Of a stretch of DNA of 64,000 bases, positions 37,372 to 45,578 are shown piece by piece. Position 1 is the first letter of the stretch, and every line of letters starts with the position of its first letter. Under the pieces are notes generated by a model. The model worked only from the letters and a program-made list of their open reading frames with translations, did no database searches and was not told the DNA's origin. This DNA comes from Fodinibius salipaludis (lineage in GTDB: Bacteria; Bacteroidota; Rhodothermia; Balneolales; Balneolaceae). Both the position numbers and the translations under genes were made by a program. The DNA is taken from assembly GCF_002287075.1 (NCBI RefSeq), contig NZ_NSKE01000010.1, positions 1 to 64,000 of the forward strand, read 5' to 3'.

Positions 37372-38232
37372 TTAGTTGGCATACACTCGTATGTACTCAA
37401 CTTCCATCCGAGCTTCGGTAAGATCGGGGTCGATGCCATTTTTCAAGCCTCCGGTTTCATACTGTGCATCACTTCCCCAATTACCGCCCATGGCAATATT
37501 CATAATGATGAAAAAATCATCATTAAACGGCCAGGTATCCCCATTTTTTTGGGATGGACTATAGGTATAGAAAGTCTCTCCATCTACTTTAAATATTATA
37601 CTTTCAGAAGTCCACACAGCTTCGTAAATATGAAACGATTCACTAAAATCAGTAACCTCTGTTGAAGATGTATTTTGCGTATTGCCATAACTTGCGGGAG
37701 TATGCAAAGAACTGTGGACAAGACCAGGATTTTTTCCAACATGCTCCATGATATCGATCTCTCCACTTGCAGGCCAACCGACATCTACAAAATCAGCTCC
37801 CAGCATCCAGATCGCTGGCCATGTTCCCGATCCTGCGGGTAACTTAACTTTTGCTTTGACCGTTACGTGCTTAAATGATCGTTTACCCTGGGTTTTAATT
37901 CGTGCAGACGTCCACTCTCCGTCTTCCTTTAATGCTTCAATAATCAGTTTACCATCCTCGACTCGTACATTTTTTTGTTCATCTGTGTAATATTGCACTT
38001 CATTATTTCCCCAGCCATTATCTCCGTGGCCTATATCATATGTCCAATTTTCTTCATTAGGAGCTCCACCTTCTTCAAACTCATCCGCCCAGATAAGAGT
38101 ACCCGCTTCAGTTGTATCTTCGGGCTCCTCATCAAAATCGAAGTTGTAGTTATTACTATCCTTGCTACAAGACAGGGAGCATATTATAACAAAGAAGATC
38201 GATACGTACTTTATGACCCGCAAAAACAACAT
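37372..38232 (-). CDS. GH16 beta-glucanase (laminarinase-like), lipoprotein
   Basis: From ATG 38232 the protein has 286 residues; a TTG two codons earlier is also possible. It has a lipobox CSLSC and an acidic linker, then a GH16 domain (about residues 45-285). The active motif is EIDIMEH: nucleophile Glu158, acid/base Glu163, with the extra Met typical of laminarinase-type beta-1,3-glucanases rather than lichenases. WPAIWMLG is also typical. It should cut beta-1,3-glucan at the cell surface. It lies between susD and the MFS gene on one strand. Confidence 0.92.
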   Translation of the reverse strand: MLFLRVIKYVSIFFVIICSLSCSKDSNNYNFDFDEEPEDTTEAGTLIWADEFEEGGAPNEENWTYDIGHGDNGWGNNEVQYYTDEQKNVRVEDGKLIIEALKEDGEWTSARIKTQGKRSFKHVTVKAKVKLPAGSGTWPAIWMLGADFVDVGWPASGEIDIMEHVGKNPGLVHSSLHTPASYGNTQNTSSTEVTDFSESFHIYEAVWTSESIIFKVDGETFYTYSPSQKNGDTWPFNDDFFIIMNIAMGGNWGSDAQYETGGLKNGIDPDLTEARMEVEYIRVYAN

Positions 38233-38238
38233 TTGCAA

Positions 38239-38365
38239 AGTGGCTTTTTATATAAAAAATAAGGGATAAGCTGCACCTTTTAAGGGATCATAGATCCTAT
38301 TTAAAAAATGGGAGGTGCAACTCATCCCCTGTATAAGTAAAAATTAATTTTGAGTGATCTGTGGC
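38239..38365 (-). promoter_or_regulatory. Structured intercistronic region between susD and the GH16 gene (terminator or attenuator)
   Basis: Arms 38263-38278 and 38313-38328 pair over 16 bp. The plus-strand copy has two A-C clashes, but as minus-strand RNA both become G-U, so all 16 pair. A second small hairpin (GGATC-ATA-GATCC, 38285-38297) sits in the loop. On the minus strand the stem is followed by a T-rich tract. This looks like a leaky terminator or RNA processing element that would lower GH16 and transporter expression relative to SusCD. Confidence 0.7.
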
Positions 38366-39916
38366 CTAACCGCCGCCCCAACCAGGATTATTTTCAGTAA
38401 TTTCGCTATTTCGTCTTACCTCATCAGCAGGAATGGGAAACAACTCATGTTTTCCGGATTGGAATCCTAAACTACCCAACTCCGAAGCAGCATCGCCCCA
38501 GCGGATCAGATCGAGATAGCGAACCCCTTCAAATGCCAGTTCAAGTTGTCGCTCTTCTTTAATATCATCCATTAGCGCCTGCCCTGATGTAGTAACCGGT
38601 GGCAAGTCAGCCCGATCACGCACTTTATTGAGTTCAGTACGGGCATCGCTGTCGGTATAATCAGAGCTGTGATGATACGCTTCGGCCGCCATCAAGAGTA
38701 CATCCGCATAACGGATAAGGCGAATATTTGTACCATAATTCAATGCTGGTACCGCTCCGTCTTCAGAGCTGGTCTCACCTGCCAGCGAACCATACTTGAG
38801 CCGAACATATCCCTCATAATCATACGGATCACCCGTAATAGTATCCCCTGTTCTGTTTTCCAACTCTTGTTCAGAGAGCAGGCTATTAACTCGGCGTGTA
38901 CTGTCATTGGAATTTACAAAAGCGTTGTACAGATCCTCCGTGGGGTATAAAAATCCCCAACCGCCCTGCAAACCGGTTCCATCATTGTCATTATAATTAT
39001 CGGTACGGGGACCTGCTAACTGCCAGTGAATATTATTTTCCTGAATACGAGAACCCCAAGGAAAGTTGCCCCAGTTATATCCTTGATCTTTCACATAAAC
39101 AATCTCAAATACCGACTCCACCCCGAGCTCGGTTTCTTCGCGAAAGACTTTGCTGTAGTCAGACACCAAGTCGTATTCCATCGAAGTAATAACATTATCA
39201 AATTGAGCAGCGGCCTCGTTATACTCTTCCTGATATAAATGGGCCTTACCCAATAATGCTTGAGCCGCTCCTTTTGATGCTCGGAACTTGTCGGCTTGGC
39301 CATACTCACTCTTTAACGGTAATTCACTAATCGCTTCCGTGAGGTCTGTTTCGATCTGGGCGTACACCTCGCTGGCCGGCGTACGGGACTGAGAATATTC
39401 ACTGGGGGCCAACTCTTTAAGGTTCAATGGAACATCCCCAAACATAGAAACCAGTTCAAAATAGAAGAAGGCACGTAGAAACTTTGCCTCGGCAACTACT
39501 TGGTTTCGTACATCTGATGCTTCCGGATCCACATTATTGATTACCTTATTAGCCCGGTACACCCCATAATACAACGACTGATACGACGCTGTTATCGCAG
39601 GATTATCCGCCGAAAAAGTATAATCATTCAACCGTTGATAGGGCGGCTGATCACCACTTCCGTTACCTCCTGCAGTGGTTTCATTTGTGGGCAAAGTTTT
39701 CACCATATAGATGCTGTTCCAATCTTGTGCATAGGACCACTGCAATACATCATAAGTGGCCATTACCCCCTTAATGGCATCATCATCAGTATTATAAAAC
39801 TGTTCTTCACCAGCTTTCCCTATTGGCTCTACCTGGAGAAACTGATCGGAACAACCCATAATCATAACCAGCATCAAGCTTACTACCGCTATAATCGAGA
39901 AGTTCAATTTTCGCAT
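38366..39916 (-). CDS. SusD/RagB-family glycan-binding lipoprotein
   Basis: From ATG 39916 the protein has 516 residues (18 extra residues upstream do not improve the signal). It has a lipobox MIMGC and the SusD fold: an N-terminal helix-rich TPR-like scaffold, then the characteristic DIKEERQLELAFEGVRYLDLIRWG and FPIPADEVRRN end. It sits at the cell surface as a lid that captures oligosaccharides for the adjacent SusC barrel, 74 bp downstream of susC. Confidence 0.92.
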   Translation of the reverse strand: MRKLNFSIIAVVSLMLVMIMGCSDQFLQVEPIGKAGEEQFYNTDDDAIKGVMATYDVLQWSYAQDWNSIYMVKTLPTNETTAGGNGSGDQPPYQRLNDYTFSADNPAITASYQSLYYGVYRANKVINNVDPEASDVRNQVVAEAKFLRAFFYFELVSMFGDVPLNLKELAPSEYSQSRTPASEVYAQIETDLTEAISELPLKSEYGQADKFRASKGAAQALLGKAHLYQEEYNEAAAQFDNVITSMEYDLVSDYSKVFREETELGVESVFEIVYVKDQGYNWGNFPWGSRIQENNIHWQLAGPRTDNYNDNDGTGLQGGWGFLYPTEDLYNAFVNSNDSTRRVNSLLSEQELENRTGDTITGDPYDYEGYVRLKYGSLAGETSSEDGAVPALNYGTNIRLIRYADVLLMAAEAYHHSSDYTDSDARTELNKVRDRADLPPVTTSGQALMDDIKEERQLELAFEGVRYLDLIRWGDAASELGSLGFQSGKHELFPIPADEVRRNSEITENNPGWGGG

Positions 39917-39990
39917 ATCGTATGATTTGTTCGAATTATTCATAGTAAATGAAGTTTCTGTATTATCCATTGGTTATCGCTTTACCATCA

Positions 39991-42900
39991 TTAAAACGAT
40001 ATCGATAGTCCCGTCATCACGCTTTTAGCTATGGGATACACCCCGCGATCGATACCAAGGCTCTGTACATTACCGCTACCCGCTACAGGATCAACTCCGG
40101 GATAATTAGTAAACGTAAAATAGTTATTAAGCATAGCATAAATCTTGGCTTTCCGAAGACCAATACTGCTCAACCACTCTGGATTTAACGAGTATCCCAG
40201 TTGAATTTGCTTTATTCTAACATACGAACCATCAAAAACCATCATGTCACTGTTGTATGCATAGACATTTTCGGTATCTGCCCGGAACCATGAATTCGTG
40301 CTGCCCTCTCCTGTCCAGCGATCTTCGAAGAAGAAAGCAGGCCGATTCGAAGTCCCTCGATCTACTCGGTTCCAGCCGAGCAACACATCGTTTCCGAAGT
40401 TCCCGGACACAAATACCCCAAGGTTTACATTTTTATATGAGAAGTTGAGATTGGCACCCGCAATAACATCAGGATGAGGACTGCCAATCTGTACCATATC
40501 CTCCGAGTTAATCAGGTTATCACCGTTTGAATTAACAACGATGGGATCTCCGGGTTCAGGACTGTAATTCGCACTCGAAATATTGTTTTCATTTAAGAAA
40601 TTATCGATCTGCGCCTGGTTCTGGAAGATTCCATTCGTTTCATATCCACGGAAATACCAAATCGGCTTCCCCTTCTCAAAGTACGTGGCCGTCCATCCCG
40701 TACCAACATCCACGCCGGGAATGCGTTCGATAAGTGGATTCAGATATGTGACCTCATTATCATTGGTCGAGAGGGTCAAATTGATATCGTAGCTGAAATC
40801 ATCTTTGAAATCAGAATAACCGAGCTCAAATTCAAATCCCTTGTTTGTAACATCACCCGCATTAACAAAGGCCGGATCGTTACCAACAGAAAGCGGAGGG
40901 GCGCCGGGCGTCAACAGATCTCTGGTTACCTTTTGGTAATAGTCTGCCCTAAAACTTAGACGATCATTCAATAGGCGAAGCTCAATACCAACATTTGTTT
41001 GCTCACTGGTCTCCCATTTTAATTCGGGATTGGCCAGGATATCAGGCTCTGCACCGGAATAATATCCACCGGAACCATTAGGATAACGAATACCGGTACT
41101 GGTTATCAGTCCGCGATATTGATCGGGAGATAAGCTTGATAGACTACCATTTTGTCCCCAGCTTGCTCGCAGTTTAGCATACGTAATAGCATTAAAGTCC
41201 CAGAAATCTTCTGATGACATCACCCATCCGACAGAAACCGACGGAAAGTTACCCCATTGATTTTCCTCGGCAAGTAGTGAAGTCCCATCGCGACGGAAGG
41301 CAAGTTCAAACAAATAACGTTCATCATATTTGTAATTCAACCGTGCATAATAAGAATGCTGGGTCTCAATGCTTTTATTCCCGCTAAGCATACCTTCAAT
41401 CTCGGATCCACCGTGCTGGGCAAAACTGTCGCCCTCTTTAAACAGCGGGCCGGATAAAGTGGTGGTATACTTATGGGTAAACTTTTGAGCCGATAATCCA
41501 CCCAAAATGGTGATGTCGTGATTCTCAATATTCATTTCGTAGCGACCAAAATTCTCCCACAACCAAGTGTACCATTTATCTTGATTATCCCGAACATTGG
41601 TGGAGGTATTAATCCACTCACTGGAAAACCAGTATTCGGGCGTCCACGTATGATACAACTGAGAAGCATAATCGATACCAATGCGCGAAGTAACTTCCAA
41701 ATTGTCAAGAGGTTGTAATTTGGCATATAAGTTCCCCATCAACTTATCCTGATCCGTATCTCCCTTGGTCGTCTGTATATCGGCCAGAGGATTATGAATT
41801 TCGCCAAATACATTTGAGGACACTCCATAATAATGTCCTCCGTCATTTTGCACCGGTTTATTTCCAGCATCAATAGCATCAGTTATTATTGACGGAGGGT
41901 TGCCCTGATAAGTAACAGGAACGGTAGGATCAAACATCATAGCATTGGCAATTACTCCACCAAATACATTGTCCTCAGAAATTGTCTTACGCTTAAAATT
42001 AGTATATGACAGGTGATTACCGACTTCCAGCCAATCTTTCACTTGGTGGGTCGAATTCAACCGCGCACTAATTCGTTCAAAGTTAGCCTTGCTACCACCA
42101 GCAATTCCATTTTCATCCAAGAAAGAACCCGAAAGCACATAGGTTGAGTTTTCATTACCTCCACTAAAAGAGAGATAATGCTTTTGCATCTGGGCCGGAT
42201 CAAATGTCTCATCCACCCAGTCGGTACTCACATCTGCAACCGAGGCCGATACGCTCTGCCCGGCTTCATCCATATACGTGAGATATTGGCTGGCATTCAT
42301 AGGTTCGGTAATATCACCGGCACTTTGCACCCCAAACTGCATCTCATAATTAACTTCTGTTTCGCGTGAACTTCCTGATTTTGTTGTTATAAGAACAACA
42401 CCATTGGCACCCTCAGCACCATAGATGGCTGCTGATGAGGCATCCTTCAGCACTTCCATCGACTCAATATCATTGGGGGACAGGTGATTGATATCTCCCG
42501 TACGCATACCGTCAACAATATAGAGCGGTTGTGAATTCTGATTAGAACCTGTTCCACGAATGCGTACCTGCATGCCTGCACCGGGCGCCCCAGACGTTGG
42601 CAGTACCGAGACCCCCGCTGTCTGTCCTTCTAAGGCTTCTTCGGCCCTGGTAATGGGAAGTTCACCAATCTCGTCGGCTTGCACAGAAGATATCGACCCT
42701 GTTACCAGACTACGCTGTTGCGTCCCATAACCAACCACAACAACCTCATCCGCAGAACCTATCACTTGTGTCTTTAGTTCGACGTTTATTTCTTCTCGTC
42801 CATTAACAGGTACTTCCTCAGTTTGAAAACCGATAAAAGAGAAGACTAATGTATCCTGAGGTTCTACCGATTTTAAGGTAAAACGTCCTTCGGCATTGGT

Positions 42901-43353
42901 AGAAGTACCACGAGTAGTTCCCTTAACAAGAATATTAACTCCCGGAAGAGGTTCACTTGTTTCCTGATCGGTTACTACCCCTGTTACCGTATTCGCCAGA
43001 ATATCCAAAGGGGGCTTTTCTGCTTCAGAAATTACAAAAGTACGATTATCGATATAGGTATAATCCAAACCATGAGGTTCTAATAGCTTTTTTATTTTCT
43101 CTCTTATTGTTCCATCCAGCTCTTTTGCAGAACTAAACTTGCCTTTTATAACACTGGATTCGTATAAAAACACAATATTGTAACCGGTTTCAATACGTTC
43201 CAATTTTTCCTCTAAACTTACCTTTTCATCAACCTCTTGTGTCTTTACAAGGTCTTGGTTAACAACATACTGGGTCGACTGTTCTGCCCACAGTGCATTG
43301 ACACCAAATAAAAAGATGAACAAAACTAAGAAGGTGTATCTTTTAGTTTCCAT
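39991..43353 (-). CDS. SusC/RagA-family TonB-dependent outer-membrane transporter with STN domain
   Basis: From ATG 43353 the protein has about 1120 residues. A signal peptide is followed by an STN domain (about residues 50-120), a carboxypeptidase-regulatory-like domain (TGVVTDQETSEPLPGVNILVKG), and the plug with DEVVVVGYGTQQR and SQPLYIVDGM. The rest is the 22-strand barrel ending in an aromatic strand (MTGLSISF). The STN domain marks transporters that signal through an anti-sigma factor; the FecR and ECF genes directly upstream match. It should import glucan oligosaccharides in complex with SusD. Confidence 0.93.
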   Translation of the reverse strand: METKRYTFLVLFIFLFGVNALWAEQSTQYVVNQDLVKTQEVDEKVSLEEKLERIETGYNIVFLYESSVIKGKFSSAKELDGTIREKIKKLLEPHGLDYTYIDNRTFVISEAEKPPLDILANTVTGVVTDQETSEPLPGVNILVKGTTRGTSTNAEGRFTLKSVEPQDTLVFSFIGFQTEEVPVNGREEINVELKTQVIGSADEVVVVGYGTQQRSLVTGSISSVQADEIGELPITRAEEALEGQTAGVSVLPTSGAPGAGMQVRIRGTGSNQNSQPLYIVDGMRTGDINHLSPNDIESMEVLKDASSAAIYGAEGANGVVLITTKSGSSRETEVNYEMQFGVQSAGDITEPMNASQYLTYMDEAGQSVSASVADVSTDWVDETFDPAQMQKHYLSFSGGNENSTYVLSGSFLDENGIAGGSKANFERISARLNSTHQVKDWLEVGNHLSYTNFKRKTISEDNVFGGVIANAMMFDPTVPVTYQGNPPSIITDAIDAGNKPVQNDGGHYYGVSSNVFGEIHNPLADIQTTKGDTDQDKLMGNLYAKLQPLDNLEVTSRIGIDYASQLYHTWTPEYWFSSEWINTSTNVRDNQDKWYTWLWENFGRYEMNIENHDITILGGLSAQKFTHKYTTTLSGPLFKEGDSFAQHGGSEIEGMLSGNKSIETQHSYYARLNYKYDERYLFELAFRRDGTSLLAEENQWGNFPSVSVGWVMSSEDFWDFNAITYAKLRASWGQNGSLSSLSPDQYRGLITSTGIRYPNGSGGYYSGAEPDILANPELKWETSEQTNVGIELRLLNDRLSFRADYYQKVTRDLLTPGAPPLSVGNDPAFVNAGDVTNKGFEFELGYSDFKDDFSYDINLTLSTNDNEVTYLNPLIERIPGVDVGTGWTATYFEKGKPIWYFRGYETNGIFQNQAQIDNFLNENNISSANYSPEPGDPIVVNSNGDNLINSEDMVQIGSPHPDVIAGANLNFSYKNVNLGVFVSGNFGNDVLLGWNRVDRGTSNRPAFFFEDRWTGEGSTNSWFRADTENVYAYNSDMMVFDGSYVRIKQIQLGYSLNPEWLSSIGLRKAKIYAMLNNYFTFTNYPGVDPVAGSGNVQSLGIDRGVYPIAKSVMTGLSISF

Positions 43354-43397
43354 ATCATTTAGATTTTTCGTTATGTAATTATTCATGATCCAGTATC

Positions 43398-44462
43398 CTA
43401 TGAATCATTTTTCCCGTTGATATAAACTGTCTGTTCCCGTTTTTCTATATCCACATCCAGCGTCTTAGCGATGCCTTCCAGGATAAAGCTCAAGTCTAAA
43501 TTTTCAAATCTGCCCGTAAGCTTTTTATCTAAAAGCGCTTTGTTATTTACTACTATCTCTACGTCGTAGGTAAACTCTATTCTCTTAACTAACTCTGATA
43601 ATGGCGTCTTATCTAAAACCAAGCTATCACTGGCCCAAGAGGTATATACTTCGGGATTTACTTGCTCTACTTTGATCTGATCAAGGCTTTGAGAAAATAA
43701 AGCCATTTGATTAGGCTCCATATCATACTGCAAGTTCTTCTTGCTCAGAGAATCCTGAACTTCTACCCGTACCTTTCCCTCTTTTAGTACGACCCTGCTT
43801 TGCCCTTCAGTAGTATTTACTGAAAACTCGGTTCCTAAAACAGAAACATTACCATCAGGGGTATGCACAATAAAGGTTCTGGAATTATTTTTTGGCTTGC
43901 GAGTAATGCTAAAAAGCGCCTCTCCCTCTAACCAAACACGCATCGTATCTACACCTGTTGTTCTTTCAGGAACTCGCATCTGAGAGTTGGCATTCATAAC
44001 AATCTCGGACCCATCAGAATAATGGACCATCGTTTTTTGTCCCGAAGTTGTTTCTATAAGTTGATAGTTAATCGAGGTGGCCCGGCTACTTTCTGTTCCG
44101 TCGTTCTGTTGTAAAAGTGTATGCCGGGCCAAAAATCCAACTAAAAGCAAAATACCCGCTGCTGCGGCCATAGTAGCCCAAACCATCTTCTTATGTTTTC
44201 TCTTTACTTCTTGTAGTGGTTTGTATCGGTGTTCCGAGTCGATACGCTCCATCAGTCGTTCCAATTCCAGATCCGAATCTGGCTTCGGGACGGTTTGTAT
44301 GCCATTATTGAGCAATATTTGGGCTTTCTTCGCTAATTGTTTGTTCTTAGCACTTTGCTGCATCCAAGCAGTCCATTGCTCTTTTTCTTTCTCCGATGCA
44401 TTTCCTTTCAGAAAGCGGATAAAAGAATCATCCTTTAACAATTCGGAGAGTGTTTCTGACAT
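43398..44462 (-). CDS. FecR-family anti-sigma factor
   Basis: The 354-residue protein has a cytoplasmic N-terminus that should hold the sigma factor, one membrane span (about residues 88-110, WATMAAAAGILLLVGFLA) and a periplasmic FecR domain (GEALFSITRKPKNNSRTFIVHT, VLGTEFSVNT). A DUF4974-type tail (LVKRIEFTYDVEIVVNN, TGRFENLDLSFILEGIAKTL) mirrors the STN domain of SusC. It should relay transporter occupancy to the sigma factor encoded next to it. Confidence 0.92.
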   Translation of the reverse strand: MSETLSELLKDDSFIRFLKGNASEKEKEQWTAWMQQSAKNKQLAKKAQILLNNGIQTVPKPDSDLELERLMERIDSEHRYKPLQEVKRKHKKMVWATMAAAAGILLLVGFLARHTLLQQNDGTESSRATSINYQLIETTSGQKTMVHYSDGSEIVMNANSQMRVPERTTGVDTMRVWLEGEALFSITRKPKNNSRTFIVHTPDGNVSVLGTEFSVNTTEGQSRVVLKEGKVRVEVQDSLSKKNLQYDMEPNQMALFSQSLDQIKVEQVNPEVYTSWASDSLVLDKTPLSELVKRIEFTYDVEIVVNNKALLDKKLTGRFENLDLSFILEGIAKTLDVDIEKREQTVYINGKNDS

Positions 44463-44627
44463 TGACTTATTTGCTTTATCTATTAGATTATCCTCGACTT
44501 CTACCCTAATAGAGTGGTCTCAATCTATTTTCTACTCAATTTTTATTGTTTTTTCTCAAAAAAATATATTACTGCCCTAAGTTTATGGCATACAACAGTT
44601 TACATGATTTTTATAATGAGAAAAAAA

Positions 44628-45200
44628 CTACTCATCCAGGAATATTCGTAAGTTTTCCAGGGCATCATGCACCAAATTATAGATACTTTGTGCGCGAATT
44701 TGTAGAATATCAGCAAGCTCTTTTGTAGATAGGCCTTCAAAATATTTTAAGTAAATCACTTCTCGCTGACGTGGAGTAAGTTCTGTAACAGCCTCTTTCA
44801 AATCTTCATTTTCCTCTTCCTGCAAATCCAAAGCATGCTGCCAGACTTGATAGTTCAGCAATGCATCAAACTCTTCTGAAAAATATTTTTTATTCACATC
44901 CTCCCTTCTTTTCATCTTTTTCTTTTTCTGAAAAAGTTGTCGGCGAAGGGATATAAAAAGATAAGCTTCAACAGAATCCGGTTGGTCAATATTTTTGCGG
45001 TATTTCCAAAGATTATAAAAGACCTCCTGAATTGAATCACGAACCAAATCGGTATTGGGAGTTAAACGATAACCGTAGCTGTAAAGAGCGTCGAAATAGT
45101 CATCAAAAAGAGCTGCCAACGCTTTTTTATTTCCTTGACAAAGCTTTTTCCATAACTCCTCCGGACTTAAATTATCGTAATCAATCTGATTTGCGCTCAT
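44628..45200 (-). CDS. ECF sigma-70 factor (FecI-like, Bacteroidota type)
   Basis: The 190-residue protein has sigma region 2 (ALFDDYFDALYSYGYRLTPN then DSIQEVFYNLWKYR) and region 4 (LTPRQREVIYLKYFEGLSTKELADIL, then SIYNLVHDALENLR). The first gene of the minus-strand locus, it is followed by FecR after 165 bp. It should activate the SusCD operon when FecR releases or activates it. Confidence 0.92.
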   Translation of the reverse strand: MSANQIDYDNLSPEELWKKLCQGNKKALAALFDDYFDALYSYGYRLTPNTDLVRDSIQEVFYNLWKYRKNIDQPDSVEAYLFISLRRQLFQKKKKMKRREDVNKKYFSEEFDALLNYQVWQHALDLQEEENEDLKEAVTELTPRQREVIYLKYFEGLSTKELADILQIRAQSIYNLVHDALENLRIFLDE

Positions 45201-45578
45201 TAACCTGTATGGATAATATTCAACATTTCATGCATAAAAATACAATATTAAAGATAAAAAACTCTTTTTATATAGCGATTCGTTTTATCCTGATTACCAA
45301 AAACATAAACTTTTAAGAATAACCCATTCTGATTATCATTTAACCTTAATCAAACCTCAGTTATAACCTGACCTGATAATTTCTCGATTCTTATCAAAAA
45401 TGGTTTAAAAACATATAAGAGTCCAAGAACTTTGCAAGTTTTACTCCTCTCTTGATAGTTTTAAAATCTTGTTGTAGCTTCAAAGCGTTCCGTCGTTCTG
45501 AAATTTCAATTGCTTCTGTTACAAGTACTAATCAGAGGCATATTATATATAATTTTTAAATTTCAGAATACGACGTCT
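45201..45578. promoter_or_regulatory. Divergent control region between the ECF sigma gene and the GH3 gene
   Basis: These 378 bases are AT-rich and should hold promoters for both the sigma factor and the GH3 gene; I cannot assign a convincing -33/-7 pair. The right end holds a bulged inverted repeat (45491-45506 with 45558-45575) ending three bases before the GH3 start, and a smaller hairpin, CTTCTG with CAGAGG, in its loop. Confidence 0.6.
45491..45575 (+). repeat. 16-bp inverted repeat in the GH3 leader
   Basis: CGTCG-TTCTGAAATTT on the left is matched by AAATTTCAGAA-TA-CGACG on the right with one two-base bulge, and 51 bases between. It ends three bases before ATG 45579. If transcribed, the RNA would fold right up to the start codon and could hide it. 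Confidence 0.6.

Noticed and set aside
45510-45578. TTG start for the GH3 gene
   Set aside because: It lies within the leader inverted repeat and would add a second hydrophobic stretch before a complete signal peptide.
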